From Epiperipatus broadwayi (Eukaryota; Onychophora; Udeonychophora; Euonychophora; Peripatidae): a stretch of 64,000 bases of DNA. Made by a program: the position numbers and the translations under genes. Shown here one piece after another: positions 1 through 12,740 of this stretch; the first letter of the stretch is position 1, and each line of letters opens with the position of its first letter. The stretch is taken from contig JAQFVV010000282.1 of assembly GCA_028023455.1 (NCBI GenBank), positions 841,713-905,712 on the forward strand, written 5' to 3'. The notes beneath the pieces are model-generated. The model saw nothing but the letters and a program-made list of their open reading frames with translations, did no database searches and was not told where the DNA came from.

Positions 1-1530
1 TGCCATCTCCAGGAAGTGGCAAATCTAGGTCAACGAAAATCTAGTCCACCCAAATTTGCATATTTTATTCCAGCTACTTCTTGAAAATGAAGGCTTAGAC
101 CTTTGAAAGCGCTTGAGTATAAAATTTATCATTTGTTAAGAAGATGATTGTCTATTTAATATAGAAATAGTATTTATATATCTTATAGTTTACGTGTGTA
201 TTTATATTAACACAAATATAAATTTATATATTTTATAAAATTATTAAATATTTTCTGTAGGATGGTTACCATTGTTATATTGTTTCTATTCCACATTTCT
301 GATCCAAAGTGTATCATGGGCAGTACTAGTTTTAAATAATATAATTTTAGTTTCTATGAAGAAGTTTTTACCATTTCTCAATATTCTTCCTGTAGATTTA
401 TAATTCTTTTTTTTTTTTTGTATTTCTTTATAGTGTGTGTTGTAGGAATTATTGCTGTCAAAATTCCCAAGATCCTTGTGAGATTTTTTTTTATATAATT
501 TTTTTCTTAACTATAAAATAATTTGTATTACAAATTGGAGAGTTTGTTTCTGGTGTATTCTACAACACAACATTTCTCAACATTTATTTTCATGCTGCTA
601 TTAATGCACCATTTTTTAAAACTATTTAGATCACTTTGTAATTTAATCATATCACGCGAATCAATTATTACCTTAAATATCTTGTTATCCAGATATGTAT
701 ATATATGAAGTGTCTTAGTCTCTCGTATGATAGATTTCCAACTTGTAATGAGTTAGGCTTATCTCTTATTTTCATAGTTGTTGCTAAATCGTTGTTGTTG
801 TTGTTTTGCCAATTACTATAATCTTTTTTGTATCTATGTATAATATAATCTCAGTTATTCATCTTGCATGACTAAGTATGTTTATCTGCACTTTTTTTTA
901 TCTATCTTAAAACTAAAATTCCAGAATTAGAAAATATCCAAAATGTTGAACATTCGCTTCCAAGCATCAAAGTTCGCATTTGAAGTCATGCCATCAGTTT
1001 TAATTAACTATATTCGATAGAAGTCTATTGGTAAGTTATAAATAAAATTAAGATAAAAAAAATGAACTGTCCGTCGTATAAAATTTAAATGGGATATTAA
1101 ATCTTTATACTTTGTTTTTAACAAGTATTTAAATGTTTTGTGAAATCAAAAGAATTTTTGAAAAACTTTATTCCGATCAATATTATTTTTAAATGCAATT
1201 TATCGATTTAAATTTTTTTTTAGAAAAAAAAAATTATATAAAGCTATTAGTGCTTTGTAAGTTGTCAAAATTCATTTGATCTAACAAAAAATAAATCTCA
1301 GAAAAATATTTATTCGAAATTTCCCAAGCTGATTGTTTTGAAAACGAGGATGAGTTCTTTAGTAAAAAATGAGTAACGTTTTACCATTTGAAATCTGTCT
1401 ATTTTCATATGTGTTTATCTATATACTTATAGCTCTAAATGACCAAAAGTACTACCACATATTAAAAACCAAATCAAAGGTTTTGGTAATGGAGGGAGAG
1501 TCAATTGTATTCAGCGTCCTAGATATTGTA
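1..1530. other. AT-rich non-coding stretch
   Basis: No coding region, RNA gene or repeat is recognised. Short open frames at 523-708 and 1369-1566 have low-complexity composition, resemble no family I know and are taken as chance. Confidence 0.6.
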
Positions 1531-1545
1531 ATAAAAAATGATCAG

Positions 1546-2072
1546 GCAAAACTCTCCATACAGTAGTGCCACTCAGTGTCAACCAGAATAATCAATGGAT
1601 GCCAGAAGGCTTGTTCATAAAATCCCTATCTAGTGCCTACTCATCCACTATCCCCAGACTAGTTTGTGGCTTGTGGCCTTCGTCAGGGAGGAGCTTTGGA
1701 TCTGAGAGCACTGCACCTAGATCTAAGGATCTATTGCAATCCTCCAGCAGCTACCTTTTATCTCTACTTAACTACAAAACTATGAGAATGAAATTGAAAA
1801 TACAATAATATTTTCAATCTAAGCTTAATAGCTTATATAATCATATGGGTCTGAACCCAGTTCAGTACCCATACATTTTGGTGTTTTGGGCTCTTTAACA
1901 ACCATAGCCACCACTATCCTTTTAGGCAGGATTGGTGTTAAACCACTAAACATCACATTATCACTATTTCTTATGCTAGCACATTACTGGCATTCATTGA
2001 TTACTCTGGTTGGCACTGAGTGGCACTACTGTATGGAGAGTTTTGTTAGCATAAGAAATAGTAATCATGTCA
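1546..2072 (+). mobile_element. Family 1 inverted-arm element, copy 1
   Basis: The left end starts GCAAAACTCTCCATACAGTA. The same sequence returns inverted at about 1983-2048, as the arm ending CTGTATGGAGAGTTTTG. The arms pair over roughly 60 bases, including the block around 'atcaatggatgcc'. After the right arm comes the family tail (gcataagaaatagtaatcatgt). The interior holds the family core with a palindromic 'agatct' block. The left arm carries a damaged hammerhead-like motif. No protein is encoded. I did not find a clear flanking direct repeat, so the outer limits are approximate. Confidence 0.75.
1651..1692 (-). ncRNA. Hammerhead-like ribozyme motif, degenerate (family 1)
   Basis: On the minus strand the core is CUGACGA, stem II GGC/GCC with loop CACAA, then CAAA where GAAA is needed, then CUAGUC and the stem I strand UGGGGA. 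The changed G in the GAAA box should abolish activity. Kept because it sits at the same place as the intact motifs in sister copies. Confidence 0.5.
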
Positions 2073-2617
2073 AACATAGATCTTGCTATGGTATTGGGTT
2101 TAGACCAGGCTGGTTGAATGAATCTTAGAAATCTTTTACGATCACAAGTAATCAAAGAATTTTATTTTAAGTGCCTATCCCAAAACAACTCTCATTGTAT
2201 TGATCAATAAATAAATATCTAGTAAGGATCTCAAATTATTCTAAACTGATCCGATGACTGATACTGACGTACTAAATATGAAAATGAAAATGCATTTATA
2301 ATAAGACATACACTTTTATGAACATTTAGTCCATATCATAAGTAACTTTAATCTTATGAGATATTTCATGAATTTAACCTAAAAAGAAAAAATGCATTAT
2401 TTACTAGTAATCCTCATTTAGCATGAATTACTAGGTTAATTTTCTGGAATATGGGTATTAATGAATATTTCCAAATTTAGGAGCTATATGTTATATACAC
2501 AATTGTTAATCCTTATATACCACTGTGGTCATTATTTGTTTGTTTTTTTTCCTTTTTTTTCTTCATTACTGTCATTGTTCGATTTATTTTAATGATTTTT
2601 AAACAATGAATTATCTA

Positions 2618-2891
2618 AACAAAGGCAATACTCTCTATACAGTAGTGCCACCCTGTGCCAACCAGAGTAATCAATGGATGCCAGAAGGCTTGTGCATAAA
2701 ATCCCTCACTGATGATGTCTACAAGCCAGAAACTAGTCTGGGGATATTGGATGAGTAGGCACTAGATAGGGATTTTATGCACAAACCTTCTGGCATCCAT
2801 TGATTACTCTGGTTGGCACAGGGTGGCACTACTGTATGGAGAGTTTTGCTTTTGTTTACAACAATTATGTGCTAGTATGAGATGGTGATCA
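2618..2891 (+). mobile_element. Family 1 inverted-arm element, copy 2 (short)
   Basis: Two arms of about 80 bases (2624-2703 and about 2770-2852) are near-perfect inverted copies, sharing CATACAGTAGTGCCACC and its complement. They are joined by a short centre holding one ribozyme-like motif. Flanks 2605-2617 and 2892-2904 form an imperfect 13-bp direct repeat (11 of 13 match), read as a target-site duplication. No open frame. Confidence 0.8.
2703..2744 (+). ncRNA. Hammerhead-like ribozyme motif (family 1)
   Basis: Stem I strands CCCUCA and UGGGGA pair around CUGAUGA, a short stem II region (weakened by a mismatch in this copy), GAAA, and CUAG followed by UC. The predicted cleavage site is after GUC. 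The core is canonical for a minimal type I hammerhead; the weak stem II lowers confidence in activity. Confidence 0.6.
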
Positions 2892-3039
2892 AAGAAATTA
2901 TCTAGTAGTGGTAAACCTTTTATGAGCTGAACTTTTTTAATTTTTTTGTGTGCTGTATTTAATAAAAAATGTCCATCTTTCCATTATGTTAACAAAATTA
3001 ATATTATTTTAAAAATTAAATGATAGTTAATATATGTAT

Positions 3040-3240
3040 ATTTTTTATTAGTCATTCATTAGACTACTACCCAAGATAACGACTAGTGTCTATCCATTTT
3101 TAACACCTTGTGAAGGAGTGCAATTATATTATGTATGTCCACAGACATGCAAAAGAAATGTATGATCCCCAAAATGCACATTTCATGCTGAACCCCAACT
3201 TATCAGTTGGTCCAAATCACAATTTCCTATATATATATAT
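3040..3240. repeat. Family 3 dispersed repeat arm
   Basis: Starts with 'attagtcattcattagact', shared with 63661-63681, and runs through 'aacaccttgtgaaggagtg' into a block whose minus strand reads CUGAUAA then GUUCAGCAUGAAAUG. This is a degenerate hammerhead-like core flanked by CCAA and UUGG. Related but rearranged sequence lies at 22440-22700 and 39000-39300. Confidence 0.55.
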
Positions 3241-3289
3241 ATAAAATTAATATTTTTTGGGCTGAACCATGGATTATTTTCCATTACAT

Positions 3290-3700
3290 ACCAATATTTC
3301 GACAAACTAGCATCCGCCATTATCAAGGTTAACTTTTGAAAGAAAAATCGTTAGATCTCAAACAGCGTGACTCGGTGCAAGATGAGAAATGAGATTCAAC
3401 TTGAAGTAGTTCAGCATTCACAATAGGAGGCTTATCAATATGTTTATTTCCCTCAGTTTTTTCACCTATTAATTTTAAGTTAATATTAGATAAAATGAGA
3501 GGTTTCCACATACCTGAAATACATTGTGTTCGTCAGCCCTATTTAAACCAGTAGGTCTCTTTAATATTTCACTTTATTCTCTCATGGTTTTCAAATCATA
3601 TATTTCCAAATTAGCAAGTATTTTTGTATTGTCAAAATCAGGTTTGTGACCAATTTCTAAAAAATGGGAAGTAAAAACTGATGTGCTAATTTTTTGATTA
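3290..3700 (-). pseudogene. Penelope-like element remnant, GIY-YIG endonuclease C-terminal part
   Basis: Minus-strand reading from about 3696 to 3510 gives SHFLEIGHKPDFDNTKIL, then an ...YDLKTMRE block, a stop codon, and SEILKRPTGLNRADEH. This order (S..H.LE.GH, a tyrosine-containing helix, RE..EI, then N-rich block) is the C-terminal half of the GIY-YIG endonuclease that Penelope-like retroelements carry after their reverse transcriptase. One in-frame stop and no visible RT mark it as a 5'-truncated relic. Downstream on the minus strand (about 3330-3290) is 'gataatggcggatgc' followed by GTCGAAATATT, resembling the stem-plus-GAAA signature at Penelope element ends. GIY-YIG nucleases also occur elsewhere, so the assignment rests on family resemblance. 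Confidence 0.55.
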
Positions 3701-3705
3701 AAAGC

Positions 3706-3710
<5 letters not shown>

Positions 3711-3741
<31 letters not shown>
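3711..3741. repeat. AT microsatellite
   Basis: Uninterrupted TA dinucleotide run of about 31 bases. Confidence 0.95.
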
Positions 3742-3744
<3 letters not shown>

Positions 3745-3759
3745 AACAGACAAAAAATA

Positions 3760-6058
3760 GGGTTAGAAAGAGAGAATCTGAGGTTACAATATTCCACAAT
3801 TTGGTAGCTTATTGTAACAGTGCACCACATTAGGGCTGAATTATGAGGAGATGGGAAACCATCATCATTCCTAAATAAACAAAATATAAAATTAAATATA
3901 ATGAGTGTGAGAAATCATCCCAGAATTAACTGTAAGTTCACCAACTTACACAAAAGTAATAATCGTTCATCATCATGAATAATCAATAATAAAAATAAAT
4001 CAATATTCAATCTTGTGACTGCATTTAAAAATGATCCTCTATAGACCGGCTAATTATTTAACCATTGTCAATCCTAGGGCAGGAATATAAACAATAATTA
4101 TCTGGATTCATATACTTAGGTGCTACTCCATCAAACTACAACAATAAGTCAAATAATTCTATGATACTAAAAGCATCCTGAGCATCGTCAATGCTCTGGC
4201 CACTTACTACCATTAATTAACTGGTCAAATATAAACTAAATTTCTAAAGAAATAATAAAAATGAAATGAAGTGCATGGACTTTACAAAATATCTCTTTGG
4301 GCCAACTAGGATTAGAGAAGTATGAAATCAGCATCAACTGGGTGTCTATATCACTAAACATAAACTCCTACTCCATAACTAACTGATATACATAAATCTA
4401 GTTCAGGAAGCAAGAACTCTATAAACTATTACTGTAAAGAAAAGATAAATAAAGCAGCTTATTATAAATGACTTCAAATATTTCCTAGGTTTACCCTTCT
4501 ATAAGAAATAATTTTATTGGGATTATTTTAAAAAATCCTAAAACTGTTATGAAATAAAGTCACACATACTGCAATTTATGAAACAGGAATTGGATAGAAT
4601 AAAGAAATTGAATGGACTAAAAAAATGTGGTTAACAGTTTGAAAACATTAACTTAATAAAAATATTAAAATTATCAATTCTTACAAAAAAATATTGCTTA
4701 ATAAAAATACAGGGCACACACAAAAAATACCTTTAACCATGGTTTTATTGTTTTTGGGAAGTCCTTCCCAATTACAATTTCCAGTTTTTCCAGTTGAGTT
4801 TTCTTCTTGAAGGCTTCTATACATGAACATGATTAATTTGTCCTTTTTATGATGTGCAGTATTTCCAGATTAAAAAATAGTAAGTTTATCTATTTATTTC
4901 CTCTAAAATTTTCAAGAGACACTAACATGTATAGAGACTCATGCTCTTGGTTGAAGACAAGGTTGCAGATGATTTTAGCGCAGAATATCGCTACACTTTT
5001 ATTTCAGTGAAGGCAGGTTACATGGAAGATGTCTAGCTTTTAGCTGAACTTATCACATGGTTTTCATTGTAAAAACCATTTTATGACAACTCATAGTATG
5101 CTTAATACTTAGTTAAAATGTCAGCTATTTCATGCAATAGCTTTGTTATGATTCCTGCTGTATTGTGTAAGAGCTTGGTAAAGACTTCTTTCTTCTTTAT
5201 CAGCTGCATTAAGATGACTGCTTTTTCTTCAACGCCTAAGTTAGGAATAACTATTTCTCACCAGACACTTCGGTCTTTTGACTTATTCACATTCCTATTA
5301 TTTTTTTCTAAAACAATCTTGACTGCAAGCCAATCACAATCTGTCTCTAACCTGATAATTTTTATAACAACCAATTAGGTAAAGTTTTACAAATACAATT
5401 GGTCAACTATTTTGAAAAACAAGTCAAGAACTTAAATTAACATCATAAAATTCTTGGCTTTCCTTTCTAATTAATTTTTTTGCAAAAGGAAAATGAGATA
5501 ATCAATTAATTGAACTGATTTGATTTTTGCACTGAAGAGAGATAACAACAACTTTAATTAAAAATAAAATTTACCAAAAGTATTACAATCTTATTTTTTC
5601 TTTCTTTTTAAAATATCATTAAATGTAAAACTTTTGTTCTACTTTAAGGTTAAAATTAATATTTATTAAATAATTTACAAAAAAGAGAAAAATATTTTCT
5701 CTTACTACAATTTTGTAGTTTAAATTAAAGCTACTAATTAATTATAATTACTGAAGAGAGAGAAAGAAAAAACAACTTGTTTATATTATTTTATAAATTT
5801 CTCTCCCTTGTATAATCATTTATAATTCATTAAAATATTCACATATTAAGAACATATTATTATTTAATAAATTTAATGTTTGAGAATTCTTATACTATCC
5901 TATTGGGTCTTAAAATATTTAGCAAAATGAAGAGCCACTATAAAAAAAATAGGCATAGAAAAATTAAATATTATTTTCCCCATTACTTAAATAATTCTAT
6001 ACTTAAATTTGAGGAGCATGCCGCCAACTATCTAATTATTTTTAATGCAGCTATGTAG
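3760..6058. other. AT-rich stretch without a recognisable gene
   Basis: No known family is recognised. On the minus strand 5378-4730 some stretches read open between stops, and a short block about 4818-4732 is bounded by AG upstream and AAAG|GTATTT downstream, like an exon. The rest of that strand is interrupted and no homology is recognised, so no gene is called. Confidence 0.5.
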
Positions 6059-6068
6059 CCAACTGGTT

Positions 6069-6110
<42 letters not shown>

Positions 6111-6120
6111 AACCAGTTGG
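6059..6120. repeat. Perfect 62-bp AT-centred hairpin
   Basis: CCAACTGGTTACAATATA at 6059-6076 is matched exactly by its complement at 6103-6120, with only AT dinucleotides between. The whole stretch is a perfect palindrome, longer than a simple microsatellite would give. Confidence 0.9.
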
Positions 6121-7850
6121 TTGTAACATTATAAGGAGATCAAATGATCCATTGTAACTTAAATACGGGTAGGTCAAAAGAATTAAGATTCAAATATAAA
6201 TATTAAACATTTTACCATTTTATACCTGGATAGTAGCTATAAGTTATTGAACAAATATATTAAAATATCATTGGATTAAATGAAACACATTTCTATAATT
6301 AGATTTCTAAAGATATCATAATATCAATAATTAGAAACAATAATGCCTGGAGACTAATCATTTAAGGTGTCTGGCCTATTTCAAACCCTGGTTAGGCAGG
6401 CATTGTATCATCAATAAACTAGTAGAAACCATAAACAATTATTAACAACAAACTATTATAACTCAGGAAATAGTATCAAGTGAGTGAGTACCCTGGTAAT
6501 GTATATTCTCAATAACTCCAACTGTAGATTTTACCCACTTTCATCTCTTGGTTTGATGTCAAGTGCATATTTAAATAAATAACAAGTGAATATGGACTAG
6601 CAGAGCGCCACTAGATTATCTGAACCTAGACACAGTTATATCTTATAACCCTTTCACATGTACCGGGTTTGAATCCCTTTTTGGTACTTTATTTCTAATA
6701 AAAATGGAGGATTTTGCTTTTAGACCCATATCACTGTATGCAATCACTTAGGTAAACATAAAACATCTTTAAACTAAAGTGGAGTATATAAAATTCATTA
6801 GACAGAAATCATTTCTTAGATCTTAACATAATAAATGTGTTTCAATACTTTTTTATAAGTTTTACTAGCTCGGATTATATTAATTTAGGATGGCAATTCA
6901 CTCAACCTGGCATGATATAGATGATGGAATGGTGGTTATAATATTTATTCATGAATGTCAACTAAATACCATGAAATCACTTATTTATCTATGGCCTTTA
7001 AACATTTATCTATCCCATTAATTAAAATGTGATGATGATGATGATGATAATGATAATGGTTTCAACCACAGCTTTAGGACTAAGCCTAATCATAAAATTT
7101 AGTTTCAGAAATTAATAATTAGTGACTAATCTCAGTATATCTAATTGGAACTTAAATAGCTAATATTCACCTTGATGATGAATGATCACAACTAATAAAA
7201 AAATACTCTTAATGAAATATATATGCCTCATTTAATAAAACAAATTCACATTTATTACTGCATTTCTATCGTATACATAAAAATTTCTATATCTACATGA
7301 AAATTGATATTAGCAATAACAACAATAATCATAATCGACTGTTTTAAAATCATAACATTAATTTTAAATTCTTCCCTCTTTCCCATAACTGGTATATTAA
7401 ATTGGATGTCACATTTTCTAAGATTCTCTCTTCACCAGAAAATATCTCAAAAAAAAATAAACACTCCTTTTTTTCTCTCTCTTTTCTCTTTTGCACACAT
7501 ACCTTTATTATCTAACATGTAAAGTAGAATGATTAAAACAAATGTTAGTAAAATTGGAAAGAGCAAGTTTGTTAGAAACAAGTTTAAAGTACCTTTTTCT
7601 CCCCCTCCCTTCTAAGCTCTGAAATGCTATACTTTAACTTAAAACACAAATAATCGAATATTTTAATACTGCCTCTTATTTTACATTCACACACAATTAC
7701 ATATATGCAACAAGTATTATTTAAAGTTGTAATTATAAATTTATTAAATGCACATTGATTATGTAAGTAATATTTACTGAGGCTATAAGCTCAATAATGT
7801 GCATGTAAAATGCGATAGTAGGAACCTCTACAGGTGTTTTATTTGAGGGT
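6121..7850. other. AT-rich stretch without a recognisable gene
   Basis: Contains a short GAT triplet run near 7030 and scattered open frames (for example 7304-7522) with low-complexity translations. Nothing supportable as a gene. Confidence 0.5.
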
Positions 7851-7859
7851 TTGATCTAC

Positions 7860-8740
7860 ACAGTTCAAGGTGGCTTCCTTATATGAGTCCACTTTGGCTA
7901 CCACCTCCTCCCTAATCTAATGTTAAACTCCCGCAGCGGCTAATTCAGCCCTTCTTTCAATGCCTTCAGATATAGATCGGAGACCAACCCATGGACCTCA
8001 TTCCTAACTAACTCAATTTCTTTCTTATTTTCTTCAATAGTCTGCTCCACCTGAGCCTTTAATGACTGCTATCCCTGACAGCCCTCCTGTTGGACAACTT
8101 CCATAGATCTACACACTCCTCTCTATTCCTGTTCTCTAATGAATTAAACCTGTTCTTGTACTCTATATGGGATTTTTCAATCTTATTTTCCAAGGCTATG
8201 ATCATTTGGCTGTTGTTTTCAATAGATTGATCTATCTTTGCTTTTAGATCTTCTCTCAAACTTTCTATAGTTTTCTCTACAGATTGACTTATCTTTGTTC
8301 TAGATTTTCTATACTTTTCTTACTATCTTCTTTTAAACTTTCTATACTTTTCTCTCCACAGATTGACCTATCTTTTGTTCTAAACTTTTAAGCTTCTGCA
8401 TTATCCTTTCCATCTCTGATGGTGCTTTCTTTGCTATCTGAGTCTGGCCAACCTCTGTCTCCTCATCTACTTCCACACTCGAGGCCTTATTATTGCTACT
8501 AACTTTAAGGCATCTTCCTCTACTTCCTCTCTTTGTTTCTTAAGGAAATCTCTATCACTCTTCTTCAGCTTAAAAGCTATCACTGATCCTGGGATTGGGA
8601 CACCCTCCTCTTCCATAATATCCTCAGTTGTATTATTTAGTTCACTCATGTTTTTAAAATTATATATATCCCATCTGTGCCTCCCTGACCACCAAAACCC
8701 ACACATCACTTCCTTGTCTGACACCTATCTCTGACTGACT
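7860..8740 (-). pseudogene. Gag-like coiled-coil remnant of an LTR retrotransposon
   Basis: Minus-strand frames 8724-8467 and 8259-8059 read as acidic and lysine-rich, heptad-like protein. The second includes MREDLKAKIDQSIENN, and the intervening DNA encodes repeated 'SVE..IESL.ED' units in shifting frames. Long charged coiled coils of this kind are common in the gag region of Ty3/Gypsy elements. Several frameshifts and stops show it is broken. It lies on the strand opposite to the Gypsy pol at 13.9-17 kb, so it is a separate insertion or an inverted piece. An ORF1 of another element type is an alternative. Confidence 0.4.
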
Positions 8741-9086
8741 AACTGATTTGCTTTTTCTCCTGGCTTTACTATGCATTACAAATGCAAGAAAATTTATTTA
8801 ATATCCCTCATTCAATGAATCACACAACAATAATCTCTATAGTGCATGTCTGTCTGTAATAGCCCAAATTATATATCCATCTATTCTCCTAGAGATCTGA
8901 CAGATACTGACAGTCCACAGAATGATTAGCAGTTCACAATCATGAGATAAATAAAGAATTCAGTCACAGCACTATAATCACGCAATGCATCACGAGCACT
9001 CAGAAAGATCATCCCAATCCGATCACCTATTAACTACCACAACCCTTGATTGAATGATGCAAACTCTGTTGCAATAAAAGATTTAA

Positions 9087-11345
9087 AATAACATTCATTT
9101 AGTAAATATTCATTTAGTAAATAGATTCAAATATTGCAAGTTAAAAGTAAAATAATTTTCGTTTAATTTAATTAAAGTCATTCCAAATATTTCTTTAAAA
9201 TAAATGAGGGACAATGGTTTAATTAGTTAATATTATATAAGTTTATCTAAAAACAGCAGATGTCCACTTAAGGTTTTTTTTAATTAATAAAAGTAATTTT
9301 TAATTAAACCTAGTTTATAATTCGAATATAGACAGGAAATTAACAAAAGAAATTAATTAATGTTGAATTCCTTTAGACATTCGGAGAGATTTAATTACAG
9401 CTGATAAGTCTGATATATTTTTGTAATGCTCCAGGGCAGTTCTATTGTTAAAGTCTACTATAAAAGAAGGGTTTTCTTTTGTTCTTGAGTTTTATTCTAA
9501 TGTTTCTAAGAGAAATCATTCTGAGTTCTATTCTAATAATTTGCTAACCATGACAAGACAGAGTAGAGGCGTCAAGATGGCTATGTCCCCTCAGAATAGC
9601 CAGCCACTGCTCCAGACCATCGGAAGCTATCACATAAGGAACCCGGAACTGCTGGTGCTGCAAAAATATGAACATTCCAGATTTTGCTGCTGAATTATAA
9701 AACCTGCCGAACATCTACCTGCAAATGCATCTCCAGAGGTAACCTAAATTAACCCAAGAGCTCTTGTGATTCCTAACTAACATGCTATAGCTATTCTAAA
9801 TTGTTTTCTGAAATTTCACATAACTTTATTATGTACTTCTTTAAAGTGTTCAAATATAATCAACAGTTTTGCTCTATCCTTGGGTTAATATTTTCTATTT
9901 ATAAAGCTTTTTTTATTTTATTATGATAATGTGTCAGAATCATCTTTGACCGAATGAACTATTCCTTTTATTAAAAGTAAGACGCCAGCTATTAAGGCAT
10001 ATTTTAAATTTATAATTTTCCAATTTTATTATCTTGCAAATCACTCGTTCGAGGGCGATTCTTTTCTTTAATATAATATAATCACATAGTTTAAAATCTA
10101 CATGTTATTGATTTTAATCTAATATAAGAGTATGTGCGAGGTCAATGGTTAAATGTGTCCCTTAATGCATGATTGCGAATATAAGATCTATACTTACTTT
10201 TAAACCTGCAAGCATGCATTTTCCTATTTTAATTCTACCGTGTTCTACTTTAATTACAAAGTTCATAATTGATGTCGAGAATGTGTGGACCCTTTTAAAT
10301 GAATTTTTGGAAATTTGATTGGCATTTCTCTTAATCCATTAAAACCCATTCAGTATGTTTTGTATACACTCGTCCCGTGTTGCTGGTAAATGGTTGTTGA
10401 GACAACTTTGTTTATTTTTCCAAAGATTCTTTAAATGGCTAAGGCCAAATTTCTCTTATCTTTTTGCTATTTCCAGGCAGAGTGTGTCCCCAAATGACAC
10501 ACCTGGGAATTAAGCATAATTATGTCAGTTGTGATTATTTTGTTTATAAATCACTTTCTAACGGTTAGCGGTGGTATGCCTCCGTATTCATGACAGATCT
10601 TCAATGTTGTTTTATTTTATATTTATTTTACCAAAGCATCCGTGACATGATTTGTCCCCCCCTCCAACACTAATAAAATTCATTATCAGCAATACTGACC
10701 TCCCCATTAACTCTATTTTTAATTATTCTCAAATAAATGCTTGATCACCGTTCACTTTGTTGCTTAGTAAGCTTTAGTCCAGTCACTCTTCTAGAAATCA
10801 TTCAATATTTTAGACCATAATTTTCAAATATTTTCTTAAACTTGTACAATTACTCAAAGCACCTCACACATGTTCCTATCTCATATGACACATTATCAGC
10901 GTCTCTGCTATTGCTTGAGGAATAGAATATATCACTTTGTTTTAAAGGCTTTTTGTCAGTTGTGGGAATATAATGCCAACAATTATTTAATACCGTCCCT
11001 GTCTCATATAAGCAGACAGTGGCATTATATATATAATTTATATGAATAAATTTTGTGAAATTATTTAAAACTAAATTTGATCTCTTATTTTATTTGATTC
11101 CTATCACTGTCCTCAGTCTATATATATATATTTTCTGCATTTCTTTTATGGGGAAATCCATAGGCGTTAATTACCACCCAAACTTCTTTTGGTATAGAGA
11201 CTTTTGTTTCTCCTGACCACCAGGCATCGGTCAAAGATCATACTAGTAGTGGCATCAGATGCATTGTCACGTAGATGGCGCTGTAAATTTGGAGCTTTAG
11301 ATTCAGACTTAGTTTATCTAGAAACTAACCCCTCTAGAATGTTCA
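9087..11345 (+). repeat. Long direct repeat, copy 1 (probable 5' LTR)
   Basis: From 'taaaataacattc' onward this copy aligns with 17721-20003 in the same orientation for about 2.3 kb, with base differences and many small indels. Because the pair brackets a Gypsy-type protease-RT-integrase body on the same strand, the simplest reading is a pair of unusually long LTRs. Exact LTR ends (TG...CA), a primer-binding site and a target duplication were not identified, so a segmental duplication remains possible. A frame at 9445-9693 inside it matches nothing known. Confidence 0.7.
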
Positions 11346-12740
11346 GTTTAACGTCAGGCTTTGAATTCTGCAGCGTAGTTCTTGAATAGACGATTCTGAC
11401 TGTTATCGTATTTTTTTTTCGGGTCCCATTGGCTTGCCCAAATGTGGAGCCTCGAAAAGTTTCAAACACCCACTCTGTAGCTTAATTTTAGTATTTTATT
11501 CGTATTTAATCACTCAAATCCTTTATATTTTTGATATATAAAATATCTTTTCAAACTCTATACTATCTATATTGTTTATTTAACGTGTATATTTCATATA
11601 TTTTGTTTGACTGAGGCATTCAATTACTTATATTGTATAATCAGAATTTGTCAAACTTGCTATAGTGCAATACGAGCCATCCCTGTATTTATCTATTGTT
11701 AATTGCTTTGGCCCAAGTCATGCTATTTCATATAGGTGTGAATTACTTAAATATTGTCCCAAAGTGAATATTATTGTGACCAATCTATGAATATTTCAAA
11801 TATTGTATTTTTCTATCAAAATAAGTTTATCGGTTCAACGCAAGATAGCATAATAAAAATTACATGCAATTATTGACCTAGATATGTAATAGGCTATCAT
11901 ATGGAATTTAAACAATTCAATCATAAGTAAAATATTGTAATCAATAAAAAAAATGCTAATGTTTTAACGAGTGCCCGTAGTTAAATGGAATAGTTATTAA
12001 AATTCATTTTGGGAAGCTAACAGTCTATAAATCCTTTTAACTGGTGACATGGTGCCCGTAGGAGTAATTTCATTAAAACGGAGTTACTTCTAAAATAAAT
12101 TTTATCACCAGGCTAAATTCTTTTATCTGTAATTTGTTTTTTTCAACGTATGTGTAAATTTTTCTTAGACCAAAATAATGAGACATGAATCGGATCAATA
12201 ATTATGTAAATAAATATATGTGTTTGCAAATCTTAAAATAAGAGGGAATAAATAATTATACCCGAATCTAACAATGTTTATATATATAAATAAAGTTGCT
12301 TGAGTTTAAAAAATATATTTTAGCAAATCAATTTGACAGGTCAAATTTAAGAAATCTTCTATATATATATATATCGGGGACAGTAAAACTCATATATGAT
12401 GGCAGCAGATTTAAACAAGAAGTTATTAGCAGTAGTAAAAGGGCAGTAGTTGGGGTTTTAGTGATAAATGTAAAAGCAGCAATTAGGGCCAGCAGAACCG
12501 AGAGGGAGATAGCTTATTAGCCATTAATAAAATTTGAAATCAAGCTGTAATAGTAATCGCAGAGAGTCAAACAAAGGAAAATATAATAATAGTATTTTCT
12601 TACTCTGTATTAGTTTTAGTAAGTTCAACATGAAAACAGTTTCAAAGTTTTTCTTTATCGGTGCTATACATTGTGTTTTTGTAATACAACCTATTAGTCT
12701 GCATTTTTTTTAGGATATATTAAATAGTTAGCAATAAAAT
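11346..12740 (+). other. Leader region between repeat copy 1 and the Gypsy body
   Basis: No coding family is recognised. 'ggtgacatggtgcccgtag' near 12044-12062 looks like the sequences that follow LTRs in some Gypsy elements, but I could not match it to a tRNA primer. If it is the primer site, the LTR would end about 12.05 kb rather than near 11.35 kb. Confidence 0.35.

Noticed and set aside
1369-1566. 65-codon frame just before the first family 1 element
   Set aside because: Its end runs into the element arm and no motif is present.
4730-5378. Minus-strand open pieces and an exon-like block (AG before, AAAG|GTATTT after) near 4732-4818
   Set aside because: The pieces are separated by stops, no protein family is recognised, and splice-like dinucleotides are common in AT-rich DNA.
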